Of a DNA stretch of 64,000 bases, positions 50,364 to 63,000 are shown in pieces. The translations under genes were made by a program, and so were the position numbers. Source of the DNA: Tetrahymena thermophila SB210 (lineage: Eukaryota > Ciliophora > Oligohymenophorea > Hymenostomatida > Tetrahymenidae); the NCBI RefSeq assembly GCF_000189635.1, contig NW_002476448.1, positions 62,001-126,000 of the forward strand, given 5' to 3'. How positions within the stretch are numbered: the first letter of the stretch is position 1; every line of letters begins with the position of its first letter. Under the pieces are notes generated by a model. That model was not told where the DNA came from. It saw only the letters and a program-made list of their open reading frames with translations, and searched no databases.

Positions 50364-53300
50364 ATGAAAAAAATACATCCTAGTGATAAAATTAGTAGTT
50401 AATAGAGCAAGTTTAAAAAGTCGATGACGTTAAAGGCTCTCGGACATAAATAAGGATTAAAGCTCAAGGATAATGGTAACAAATTATATAGTGATTTTTA
50501 GTCTTATTCTTATTTAATTAATCAGATAAACTATTTATGGAGGAATTCGACATTATTAAGATATTTAATTTGAGGCTTCATATCGAAAGCTTATTAAATT
50601 CAAAGTATGGAAAATAAATAGAAACAGTCAGCTGCATTCTTAGCTTTTTCTCATCTACTCTTTATATTGTTAGTACTTATGTGAATATATCATTTTTAAA
50701 AGAAATAGACATAATTGTAATTGTTTTGTACTCATTTGAATTATGTTTGAAACTTTATGTTTCTTAGCACAGATTGCATTTTTTAATGGAAATATGGAGT
50801 ATTGTAGACATCTTTTGTATTATTCCTATAACTATGCTCTTCTCTTCAGTTTAATATTAATAAGGATTTCAAATTTATCTCAATATTACTAGGATATTTC
50901 GTTTTTTAAGAGTAGTACGATACATATAAAAATATTATAAAGCTGGTGATTCAGAATTTAAAGGTGTTTAGAGGCAAATTTATATCATATTCTTAACCAT
51001 TCTATCATTGGTAATAATAACTGCAGGTACTTTACTTTCTTTTGAAGCCCCTAAAAGGTAAGAAATGATAGATGCTTTAACTAATGAACAAAGTAATTGA
51101 TTAAATACTTTTTCTTCTTCTGCTATTCATTATTTTGGTAGATCTTTGAGCTTTTTCAAATACTACCTAAATATTATTATTCCCAAAGAAAACATGAATT
51201 AAATCAGAATATCATTTAAATAAATTATTTAAATTTTGTTGACTTATTTTAATTAATTTTTATAGAATAATGCACTATATCTACAACAAATCCTGCGACT
51301 TTCTAAGAAATGATATATTTTGTAGTTGTAAGTATTTCTACCGTAGGTTATGGTGATGTTGTTCCATATAGCGAAATGGGTAGAGCAACTGTTATTGTTT
51401 TGATTATCATAGTTATTGTTATTGTCCCTTAGCAAACGAATGAGCTTATAAGATTAATCAGTAACTAAAATTATTTTTAATGATTATATAAATAAACTCT
51501 TACATTTACATTTTCATCAAGGCTTATAATCTGTATATGCAAGAACGATTTACAAACCTAATTCTGATATTCCACATATTATTATATGTGGACATGTAGA
51601 TGTGTCAGCATTGAGGTTTTTCTGTAATGAGTTATTTCATGAAGATCATGGCAATTAAGATAAAAATGCTATCATACTTTAGTCCAATATTCCTTCATCT
51701 GAAATGGAGCTATTTTTGAATAATTAATAATATGAACACAATTTAACTTACCTCTAAGGTAATCCAAAAACAGAAAGAGACTTAAAAAGAGCTGCTGCAA
51801 CTAAAGCCAAGACATGTGTTATCATGATAAACAAGGTATTATTTCTATTTTAATAAATATACATATTTATATCTAAAAAAATTTTTAAATAGTATTCAGG
51901 TGATTCGACTAGTTCTGATCACAAAAATATCATGACAGGTTTGTGCATCAAAAAGATAGTATACCATTTAACAAGAAATAATTTAAATCTTTGCATGTAA
52001 TTAATCAAGCCAGAGAGCAAATTTCACTACCTTTCAGCCTTAAGCTAAAAATCGACTGATTAGTTGATAGTTGTTGAAGAAATAAAAATGAATTTAGTAA
52101 GATGGATTTATTTTTACATAAATAAGTATTTAAATACTTCTTTTATTTGTTTATTTTAGCTTGCTAAATCATGTTTCTGTCCAGGGATTATTTCTTTGAT
52201 AGGGAATTTAATTTAAAGTACTAGTGCAGAAGTGACTGACAACGAACCAACAAAGTGGATAAGAGAATATAAAAATGGTTTAGGACATGAAATGTATCGC
52301 ACTACACTTTCTGTAACATTTAGTGGTTAAACATTTTCAACAATAGCAGCTAAAGTTTATGAAAAATTTCAAGCAATTTTACTTGGAATGGAAATAGACA
52401 TCGAGGGCTAAACAGTCATAAGACTGAATCCTGGGTCATACATAGTGAGAAATACTCCAGAAAACAATGTTCATGTTTATATTATTTGTGAGGATAAAAA
52501 TGTTGCAGATAAAGTTGCAAGCTATTAAATGTCAGCCTAAGATTTAATTGAATTTAACCAAAAGAAGTTACTCCATTAAAAAAAGGTAATTTATATTTTA
52601 AGTCAACTATCTAGTATTAATTTAATATTTTAAGGAAAAAAATGAAACTCAAGCTTTCGAAAGCGATTATTAGCAGCCTTTAAAGTTTTATAAGAGTATG
52701 ATAAACGATATTGACTCAATAGCTAATGATTATGTAGTCTTAGACGAATCTATTAGTTTAATGTAAGCAACCGAAAATTCCACTGATGTGAAAAACCATA
52801 TCCTTCTCTGTGGGTTTCATCCATCTATTTATTATTTTATATTACCTCTAAGGGCTAAATACTTAAAAGAATACCAGCATATAGTCATTCTTAGTGATCA
52901 AAAGCCTACTCAAATGTGGGATTCTATATCTCGCTTTCCTTTCATCACTTACATTTAGGTATATAAATTAATTAATTTATTTTTGCTCTTAAGTCATAGT
53001 AATAAATTTTGTAAGTATAAAGAATTTATTATGTTCACTTATATTTTTAGTTTATCCATATTTATAAATTTAACTTAAAATAATAAAAATGAAAAGGGCT
53101 CTCCATACGTAAAGTAAGATTTGATTAATGCTAATGTAGCTTATGCAGATAAGGCAGTAATTTTAGGATAGGAAATGACTAATGAATCTAATAATAACGA
53201 GGCCTTGGATTAGATGCTTGATTCTGAATCTATATTTATTTATAAAGCAATTTAAAAGTTAAATCCAAAAATTCAAATTATGATAGAGTTGGTTTATCCT

Positions 53301-54510
53301 TCAAACATTGAATTTTTAATTCCTTAAGAAGTCAGTCATGACGAAAGTTTCAAGAGTGAATTAACACCTCTTTATGCTGCTGGAGAAGTATACATTTCAA
53401 CTATGGTAGATGCACTTACATGCTAAACTTTCTATAATCCTCACATCCTTACTATCTTTCAGCAAATCCTTACAGGTGGTAACCACTCATAAGAGCAAAG
53501 TCTAAATAATGAAATAGATAAAATCAAACAAAGTAATTTATGGTAGATTCCTGTACCTGAAGACTACTATGTAAATACAACATATGCATTATGAAATTTT
53601 AATTTAATAGAATTTATTTATTTTTCTATTAGAATAAAACTTTTGGTCAGCTCTTTCATTACTTAAGTGAATAAAGAGACTTAATTGCTCTAGGACTATA
53701 CAGATTATCAGGAGCTCTTGATAACAAGCAGCCATATACCTATACTAACCCAGACAGCGATGTATGCATAATAAACATAACCAACTATTTACATTTTATT
53801 GTATTAAAAAGACAAAACTGACTCCAAGAGACAAAGTTTTCGTGCTCTCTTACAATATACCAAATGATTTGAGTAAATTAAAATGGATTTTATACATAAA
53901 ATAATTAAATATCCTAAAATAGTTGGCAAATCTGACAATTTAATGACTTACACCAAAGACAAATTTTATCAAATGCTCAAACAAGTAAATTTTTAAAAAT
54001 TAAAGAAAGAGTTTTCAATTTTTTATTATTTATCAAACAGGATAACATGGTGAGGCAACCCCCGTCTTAGAATAAAATGAGTTAAGATAATTTGCAAGGA
54101 AAACAATAACTAGCCTTAACTGGAGTTGAATCCTTAGTTTCTAATTTAAACAAAAACAATTTTAATTTTGATCTTGAAAATCTCAACATAAGTAAGTAAT
54201 TTATTTTTAAACACATAATTTAAATTGAAGTTTTATATTTAATAAAAGGCTCCTCTTCCTATTTAGCATTAGAATAATTAAACAGTCAGCTCAATGAACT
54301 CGATAAAGACATAAATGAAATGAAATCTTCAATAGCAGCCAATGTAATTAAATAATTATTTAAACAATAAATTTAAATTTTGTAAAACCAAGTTAAAATT
54401 TGAATATTTTTATAAAAAATTAGAATGAGAAAATATTGCAATTTTCTAGATAATCTTTGCAGCAAGAAATTGCTCAAAATTAAAATAATAACAATTCTTT
54501 GATGTACTGA
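50364..54510 (+). CDS. Slo/BK-type voltage- and ligand-gated potassium channel alpha subunit
   Basis: Fourteen exons: 50364-50475, 50526-51057, 51189-51460, 51522-51835, 51893-52096, 52160-52585, 52635-52958, 53097-53570, 53633-53761, 53812-53872, 53923-53984, 54041-54191, 54249-54343, 54424-54510; 1080 aa, normal for Slo channels. In order: S1-S3; S4 RIFRFLRVVRYIQKYYK with arginines at 160, 163, 166 and 169; S5; pore SISTVGYGDVVPYSE (K+ filter TVGYGD, residues 266-271); RCK1 (IPHIIICGHVDVSALRFF, NPKTERDLKRAAATKA); the BK-family block SCFCPGIISLIGNLIQS; RCK2 (NHILLCGFHPSIYYFILPLR); and ELVYPSNIEFL, LYAAGEVYISTMVDAL, YNPHILTIFQQILTGG. The place of the calcium bowl (about residue 800) reads IPQEVSHDESFKSE, without a run of aspartates. 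No S0 helix is evident. A predicted coiled coil (LEQLNSQLNELDKDINEMKS) lies near the C-terminus. The acceptor of intron 2 is the least certain splice site. Confidence 0.9.
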
Positions 54511-54765
54511 AATGAATAAGTATGTAAATAAATAAATAATAAATGCCTTTTCAATCTATAAATATTAATTAATTCCAAAAAATACATTATGGAAATAAAT
54601 ATAAAAAGCTAAAAACCAATTTTAGCTAAAAGTTTGTCTTTATTACAAAATAAATGATTTCATTTATATTTTTTATTATTTCTTAATGATTTGTTAGTAG
54701 AATATTGTTAGTATTTATTATAATATATACTATGTTAGGTTAGGTAAAAATATTATATTAATTTA

Positions 54766-57700
54766 TCATATAAATGTAATCGAATTGAGATTTTTTACTG
54801 AATTTACCTTATCTTTTTACTTTTCTTTAAAGAATACTTCGAAAAAATGTAGTTCACCTATTTTTTAAATTTTATATGTATAATATAATAAATATATAAA
54901 TATAAAGCTAATTAGATAAATAAATTAATAATATTTTACTTGCATGTTACATACTGCAAGCTTCTTCAAGTTTTAGGATATCTTAATTTATTAAAATTTA
55001 TTGGTCTACATTTAAATCGATATTTAAAAGTTTTATTATTTTCCTAAATAATTTTAAAGCCTTCTTAGCATCATTAGCATCATAGTAAAAGCTCAAATTT
55101 TGATATTAAAAATATAATAGCTACAGCTTATCAGCTTTATAAAACAAGCTTTTTATAGTAAATTTTAAAGCTTTTACAATATTATTTATCTAAAACATAT
55201 AAAGTGCCTTTGCTAAGAAAAATTTTTAGTAGATGACATTTAATAATAACTAATCCTATTAATTTAGATAGTAATGTTTCAATATTTCACTTATTAAGTT
55301 TTACAAAATATTAAAAAAACTATCTAATACCTGCTATTTCTTATTTTACTTAAGTATAATTTTTATAAGCAAAATTAAGAGTAAGCATTTATAAAATTAA
55401 AAACAAACTTTTTTAGTTTTTTAAAACTCATCAAATTGCTCAATAATTTAAAAAATCTCAAAAGATTCATAAATTAAATCAGTGCACTAGGTATTTAAGC
55501 ATTCATTAAAATCATTTTTATTCATATTCATGTAAATATTGTTACTAATATCTTTTTCTATCTTTAATTTGAATCTTTAAGAAAAAAAAATATTTTAAAC
55601 AGGTAGTCTATTTTAGCGTAATTTGTTTTATATTTAAAAGCTCTACTCAATGCTGCTGTTTAAGCTTTAAATTATTATTTTCTTATCTAAGCTTATTAAA
55701 CTTGCTTCAGAGCAACCTAAATCAAAAAAATTTTAATTCATTTAATTTTCTAAATTGATTTTATTTGAGGATTTTTTATTTAGATTCTATTTATAGTAAA
55801 AATAAATAAAATTTGCAAGCTAATACTTTCTACAGGCATATATTTCTAAAAATGACCTTGATTTCTTATTATAGCTGATACTTTGCATAATTTAATAATT
55901 ACTTAATTAATCTATCTACTAAAATTCATTAACCATTTCTTAAAATATTCTATCCGCAGTTTAAACAGACTTATTCATATAATGCAAAGCTTTTTGATAC
56001 ATTTATTACTAAAAGTAAATAACAGCTAAATTATTTTAACTAATTAATTAATAAATTAAAATTTCTTTAAAATAAATAAATGTAAGCTAAATTACTTTTG
56101 AATAAAAAATAACATATTTGAAAACTCATTTAAAATAAAAGAAGAATACTTTAAATTTATTTATTTACCACATTCCAATTCCAATTTTATGAGAAAATAT
56201 TTTGAATGTTTTTAGAGAATCTTCGAGTTTTATTTTTACTTGATTTATATCGTAATCTGAATTTTCAGAATTCATTTACTTATAGACTTTTTCATGAATC
56301 TTAAGAACAACTTCACAAATGGCTAGAATTAAATTTTTCAACTCTAACTATGTACAAAGTTATTTTTTCTCTAGCAACTAACTAAATTTATAAATACTAA
56401 AACAAGTTAATTGAATAAATATGTGAAGTCATAAAATCAATTTACTCTTAGCTTGAAGCATTATTAATAAAATTGGTTAGAATCTCAATAGGTATTTCAA
56501 AATTTACTTGCAAAAAGTAACGTAGCAAGGTACATTTTAAAAACATTAGAAATAAAAATATCAAAACAAATAAGATTTCACAAACTTTTATAAGCAATTA
56601 AGTACTCTCAACAATTTAATTTACATCATATTGTAACTACTACAAGGAAAACGCTTTTGCATAAAAGGCAACTACATATTATTTTTATTCAAATAAATTT
56701 CCAATGCATACTTTAATTGGAGCAAAAAGAGTAATAAAGCCTGTATTGTTTTTATAGATAATTCTAAGATTTGAACTGTTTAAGAATTAATAGGAACATT
56801 TATTTTCATAATTGATTGGCTCTTTCATAAATTCAGTTTATTCAAGGTAATACTGCTACTCTGATTCTTTGTTAGTTGAATACTAAAATTCTACTTCTAA
56901 AATGGTCTATTATTAATCTATATATGTGTGTTTATTTTTTCAAGATACAAACAAAAATAGAAGAAATTATTCAATAAAATTATTTTTTATAAAATTACAT
57001 CTGTCCATTTAAGGATGAGCTATCACATATTTATCATTAGGTTACTGCTAGTCTGTTATTGCGGATGTAACTAAATATGAATACTCTATTGTAGAATTAT
57101 ACATAAACCTTTCTTAAAGATTTGCTAAATCTATGTCAAAAGCAGAAATTGCATCAGCTTAGTAATTTTAATCATCCTAAATGCTTTTTAAATTTCTTTC
57201 AGGCCCTGGTAAAACAATTTTATAAACACAAGTGCTTGCAACGAAACCAAATGAAATATCTACATAAGGAACAGTATATGAGCTATTTTAAAGTGTAATT
57301 TTCTTTAATTAAAAAAATTAATTCTAAAAATTTACACTGAAAATGTTTAATTTGCTTAAATATACCAAGGTCTGCATCTCCACTCAGTTGGAAAAAGCCT
57401 CTTTTAATTAAAATATTAGCAAGAACACTTATTTTCTGAGTTACCACAAGTTTTTAGACTTTAGTCTTTATATTAAAATCCATCGAATTAATCTGGAGAA
57501 GTAAAAGCATATTTTGGATATTCCCCATTAATTTTATCGCATGTAAATGGACCTCCATAATATGTGGAATTTAAAGCTTATGTAGCTATAAGTTTTCTCC
57601 TAATTTAATTTTAAAAATAGATAGAAATCAGCTTGAAAATTCTTAAAATTAATTTGTTGTAATTATTGTAAAATAAAAAGTTTGAATAAGAAGTAAGATA

Positions 57701-58740
57701 ATATTTTGTGGTAAATTGTAGAATTGATAATTATATTTTTATTTGGTTTACAGATAGAATTTCTTTTAAATTTCAATAATTATTACATAAAAAAGTAGTC
57801 AAAAAGAAACCCATTTTTTTCGTCAACTATATAAATACTTGTGCTTTAAATATAATCTCCTTAAGTAGTGAACACAAAAGAATGAGCAAAAACTTTAATT
57901 AAATTGATCTTTATCAAATATTCTTTTTAATCCAATGAAAGACTTTTCCATAAGTAATAGTTAGAGGAACTAAAAGTAGAGAACTGTGACTTTTCTATTT
58001 TATTAGTAATAATATATTTATAAAATGATTTTAAAAAAGTATATTTATTTATTTATTTACCATATTAAACATAGTTTCTAAATGGGTTATATTAATTAAT
58101 ATAGTCATCATATGTGCTTTAACAATTTTAGTCGATTCCGCATAGACTTTTTAGATTACAGTAATCGTCAAGGACATCATCATTTGTAATTAAGAAGTAT
58201 GGTTTTTCTCCATTTTATGAATATCTATCATGGTTATTATCATCCCATGAAACTATTTAAGTTTTTTCAAATTTAGAATAAATTATTTAAGAATCTAAAA
58301 AATATAAATTTCGTTTAAATTTGTTAGCTTATTTATGATTAAGATTAATCTCTACTATAAAAAAGAATTACCTAAATCTTGAAATGAAAATAGTGACATC
58401 ACATTTTTTTGCATTACTCCTATTTATTATTAAATAGACGTCGTCCTTTAAAAAGAATACGTTAAGATGATGCTTTCTGATAGTGCAGTAAACTGTAGAT
58501 AGTTTGTATAAACAGACGAGGCGTATGACTTTAAATTATTCACTCTTAAAAATGGTTAATAATAATGTTAAATTCACTAAAAAAAAAAACTTACGCAAAG
58601 ACCTAGCAGTAGTAAATAGTAATAATTACATGCAATAATATTCCAAAAATAAGGCATAATGCGAATGGCCAAAATAAAGAAATTAATCTCTTTGATGATT
58701 CTAAGAAGTAGCGTTTTTAAACTTGGTTATTGTCTTTCAT
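54766..58740 (-). CDS. Membrane sensor-like protein: TM, probable dCache ectodomain, TM, TPR-like tail (copy 3)
   Basis: Ten exons, 5' to 3': 58740-58595, 58544-58372, 58252-58061, 57994-57787, 57599-57336, 57282-56999, 56917-56446, 56396-56169, 56039-54940, 54857-54766; about 1052 aa. TM1 (FWPFALCLIFGILLHVIITI) follows a basic N-terminus. Ectodomain: VSWDDNNHDRYS, YCNLKSLCGIDQNCQS, YYGGPFTCDKINGEYPKY, CSCQYFNQKRLFPTEWRCRP and WY. TM2 (VCEILFVLIFLFLMFLKCTL) is followed by FEIPIEILTNFINNASSQ, LELKNLILAICEVVLKIHEK and the TPR-like NNLAVIYFQQQMYQKALHYM. Exons 2 and 4 are 173 and 208 nt as in the other copies, which anchors the model. Its 3' end faces the 3' end of the Slo channel gene across 255 bp. 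The 81-bp intron at 56918-56998 contains TGA, so it must be spliced. Confidence 0.83.
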
Positions 58741-60003
58741 CAATCTAGAGTATTGATTTATTAAAAATTTATTAGTTTATTTTTAATTATTGTTAGAAAA
58801 ATATAAATATAAATTCTGCCTTGTAACCTTAATATAAAAATATATGTAGTATGATGAAAGAAAATTACATCAAAAATTTAGAAATTCAAAAATAAATAAT
58901 GATTTATTTTTATATTTATTTTAAGTTTTTTAACAAGAGTAACTAATTTAAAAATACTTGAGTATTAAACATATTAAAATTAATAATACATTTCTATCAA
59001 AAATTGTAATTGTACTTTTCATCATTTACATATTTATTACTAATAAGTTGAAAATACAATCATAAATGTAGAACTTTTAACAATACTCTATTACCAAGTA
59101 TACTTAAATTTATAAATCCATTAAAATGGTGTTGATTTTTAAAACTATTTAATCCATTAATTTTGATTTAAGTAAGCTCTTACAAAAAAGCCATAAAGTA
59201 TGATTGTTTTAAATGGATAGATTCAAAATAAAAACAATAAAAATTCAATTTTTATTAATGACAATTTCATCAAAGATAAAAGCTTAATTCAAAAAAATAC
59301 AAATTAAAAAAGATAGATCAAAGTAATCTAAAACTTTATTATAAAAGTAATTTAGAAAGATAAAATTAAAAAAATTTATTTCTTCTTTAACGACCAAGAA
59401 AAGTTAGTTGTAAATTAAATTTTCCTTAATTCAGCTCTTTTATTCTGGCTTTAAATTTTTTATTTTTAGAAATCTGATATTTTTTTGAGTCAAATGTAAA
59501 ATTTGATTGTGTAAATTAAAAGAATTAAAAACAAATTTAATGAAATAAACATTTTTGATTTCATTATAAAATCTGATAAATCTCTAAAGATTTTATGATT
59601 TTCTATAAATTTTATAAAAAGAAATTCAAAAAGTAACAAGTCTTAAAAAATTAAGATTACAAACAATATAAATTTATAATTATAATATTGTGAATTATTT
59701 ATAATATTAAACTTATTATTTAACTATTTAACTCAATACTATTTTATTATGTAATTTTTTTTCAATTTTTTAAATGATTTATATTTTCTTCTTAATTAAC
59801 ACTTTCTAGTTATTTTTTAATTGAGTCTGTTTTTAGTTTCAAGCTCATTTATTAATGAAAACAGTTCATTTTCTTAAGTTATATAAAGTGGACATTTTGA
59901 AAACCAAGAATAATTAATTATTCTCAATATTTTATAAAAGTAAATTTTATTCATTGAAAGCTATTTTTATACATTTTAAATGTAATTTTAATTTATTCAT
60001 CTT
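58741..60003. other. Intergenic between dCache-TPR copies 3 and 4
   Basis: AT-rich, presumed promoter of copy 3 and 3' flank of copy 4; nothing else recognised. Confidence 0.6.
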
Positions 60004-63000
60004 TCATTTTAAGTTCTAGTTTGTATCAAAAAACATCTCGAAAAAGTTAAATTCATCTAATAATTTTAAAATAAATTAATAATTTTATTAAAAAAGTATT
60101 TTTTTACATTATTGCTTGTCTATTTTGTTTAAATTCAATTCATCTTAACATAGTAAATTATATTGAATGGGATCCATAATAATTTTCAATTATTCTATTA
60201 ATTTTTTCAATAATTTTAATGCTTTTTTTGCTATATATCCATCATAAACTTTAAGTTCTTAATTGTGTTTATATTAAAATATTTTATTTCTTAATTATTT
60301 ATTTAAGCTCTTTAAAATTAATAGAAGAGCTCTATCATATTTTTTCTGTTAATAATTAAAAAGAGCCTTATAATAAAAGTAGTGCTAAATAAGAATATCT
60401 TTAAGTATTGCATTTTATTCATTAAATACATGCTAAGGCTTTAATAGCTCCTATCTAATATGTATAAATAATTAATTAATGATTGTCTTTCTCCCTTATT
60501 TTAATAGTATGCATTTTATAAGCAAAATATTTGCTATTATTGAATAGAATGAGTACTTTTGCTTCTCTTAAATATTTATTTTGTGAGAATCAGAAATGAG
60601 CAAAAATATTTAATGAGAATCACTTAATAAATCTTGAGCTTATCTTAAATACATTTTTATATCAATTACTTACTTCTCATCTCCCCCTTTCTTATTTTTT
60701 TTTGGGCTTAATTTATTTTAAATTTATTGAAATTTTTATGAATAAAATGTTTAATTAAATGAATATTTCATATTGTTTTAAGTCTCATTTAAATTAACAA
60801 AAGTAATATGAGAATCATTCTCATAATTTTTTATTTCTTCAGTAATATTTAAGAAAGAAATTTATTCTTTATTTTAAGTTAAAGTAAGTAATTAATTCTT
60901 AGTTTTAATTTGGTTTTTTTTTTTGCTTATAAATTTGCAAAAATTGTATGTGATATTTGCTAACTAGAATTTCCTACAGGCATAAATCTCTAAAAGTGGT
61001 ATATTTTAACCCTATTCGCAAACAGAGGAAATTATTTTTATTTGATCTACATCTAATGTTTTAGTTATTGATTAAGTAAATTATTCAAAGATTGAACAAC
61101 TTATTTTTTCTGACTCATTCATGAAATAAAGGGCTTACTCGTAATTCTTTAAAAGGAGATACATAACAGCCATATTATTTAGGCTTTTTTTAAATAAGGT
61201 CAATTAATAAAATTTCTTAATATAAAAATTTACAGCATTCCAATTCCATATTTGTGTGAGAATATTGTATAAACTTTAAGTTAATCTTCATATGCTAAAA
61301 TTATATCAGAATAAGTACTGTCATTGTTTTCTAGCTTTTGTTGTATTACTTATATAACATTAAGAACTACTTAATTAATTGCATAAATAAAATTTTTAAG
61401 CTCATATTAGGTTTTTAGCTCTCCGTTTTGAATTTTTTAGTTGAAATGGTAAATACTATTTATGAAATTATTAAAAAATTATTATTTATTTATTTTTTTT
61501 AAAGAGATTAAATTATTTTAACATTAATTTTATTAGCAAATAATTATATTATTTATACCTTAATACCTCATTTAATAATTTTTTTAAGTTAAAATATCGA
61601 TAACATATTATTGTGGTTTTGAAAACTTAGAATAGTAGTAAATTTTTATTTTTGGTTTATAAGAAGTAAGAGGTATTAAGGTTATGCTAAAGTTATTGAA
61701 AAATTGATTAAATTAGCTTTACTATTAATAAATTTTTTCTATTTTATAAATAGGAAATTAAATTATGTTTTTGTTAAAATTCTTTAGAAATAAATAAGTA
61801 TTATAATATATTTTACCTATAACTATCAGCTTTATTCACAAAGTTAGACAAAATTTAGATTGGATTTTCAAAGTTAATAAATAAAAAATTTTTAAGTAAG
61901 AAATAAAACAACAAGAGTATTGTGAAGAAAAGCCCAACTGATAGTTGTATTGTGATATTTAACATTTACTTCATAGTCTATTCAACACTTTCTATATCTT
62001 AATCTCTTTTGTTAAAAGATATAGCAATAGCATAATAAGCTATTGCAGTTGTTTTTTATTCATAAATATTTCCAAAACATATCTATATTGTTGAAAACAT
62101 TGTTATATATTATGTATTATTTTTTTTTATAACTAGCGTTTTTGAATCATTGTTTTTAAATATTTATCCACATCCATTTTAATTTTTTTAAAGTTCTACC
62201 AAAAATTTAGTTTAGTTTTTGTATTCTTCTAGCTCACTTAGATCATTTTATTAGAATTCTACATCGTAAATAGATTATTCAGTAACTTTTTATATCATTT
62301 ATTAAAATAAAAATCAAAAAATATTCATCCATATATTACTAATAAAAATCAGTATTTTATAACTCGTTTTAATATTAATATTGATATCAAAGATTTAAAT
62401 ATTATTCTTACCATTTAATAAATATTGATTTCATTGTTAATATCAAAAATTTTAATTTTATTTATAGTTTTTCATAATATTTACAAATTAGTAATTTAAA
62501 AATATTTAAATTATTAAAATGAAGAAGAAATTTTAAATAAAAACATAATTTGTTTTTATATATTTTTCTAAATTATTAAAATTAATCAGTATTTTAACTA
62601 AAATATGTGCATTTCTTAAAAATATTTCGTTTTCAATTATCAATATTTAAATTTGAATAATAATCAAAAAATTCCAAATTAATTGTTAAATTTATTACAA
62701 TATTTACTTTTAGCAAAGTTAATTGCCACTATAATTCCTTTTTAATAAATGTCAAGCTTGTATTCAAATTTTGATATTTGCTTGTAATTTTAGGTTTCAT
62801 ATAAATGGAGTTAGGGGGAGTTTGTGGGGGTAAATTAATAAGGCTTCATGGTATTTATTTTATTTATCATTAGTAATTACATTTATTCATTAAAGGATGA
62901 GCTATAACGAACGGACTAAAATCAGATACAGTTGAATCAGTATTTGTAGATAATAAATAGGAATATTCTGTCTAAGTGTCATTCTTCATAAATCTTTTCT

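Noticed and set aside
51253-51435. Minus-strand Asn/Tyr-rich frame
   Set aside because: Antisense to the pore and filter exon of the Slo channel, whose TVGYGD motif fixes the true strand and frame.
60004-60200. Apparent stop near the 3' end of dCache-TPR copy 4
   Set aside because: On re-reading the bases the frame continues (KALKLLKKLIEQLK) to the expected last intron; the stop came from a miscount of an A run.
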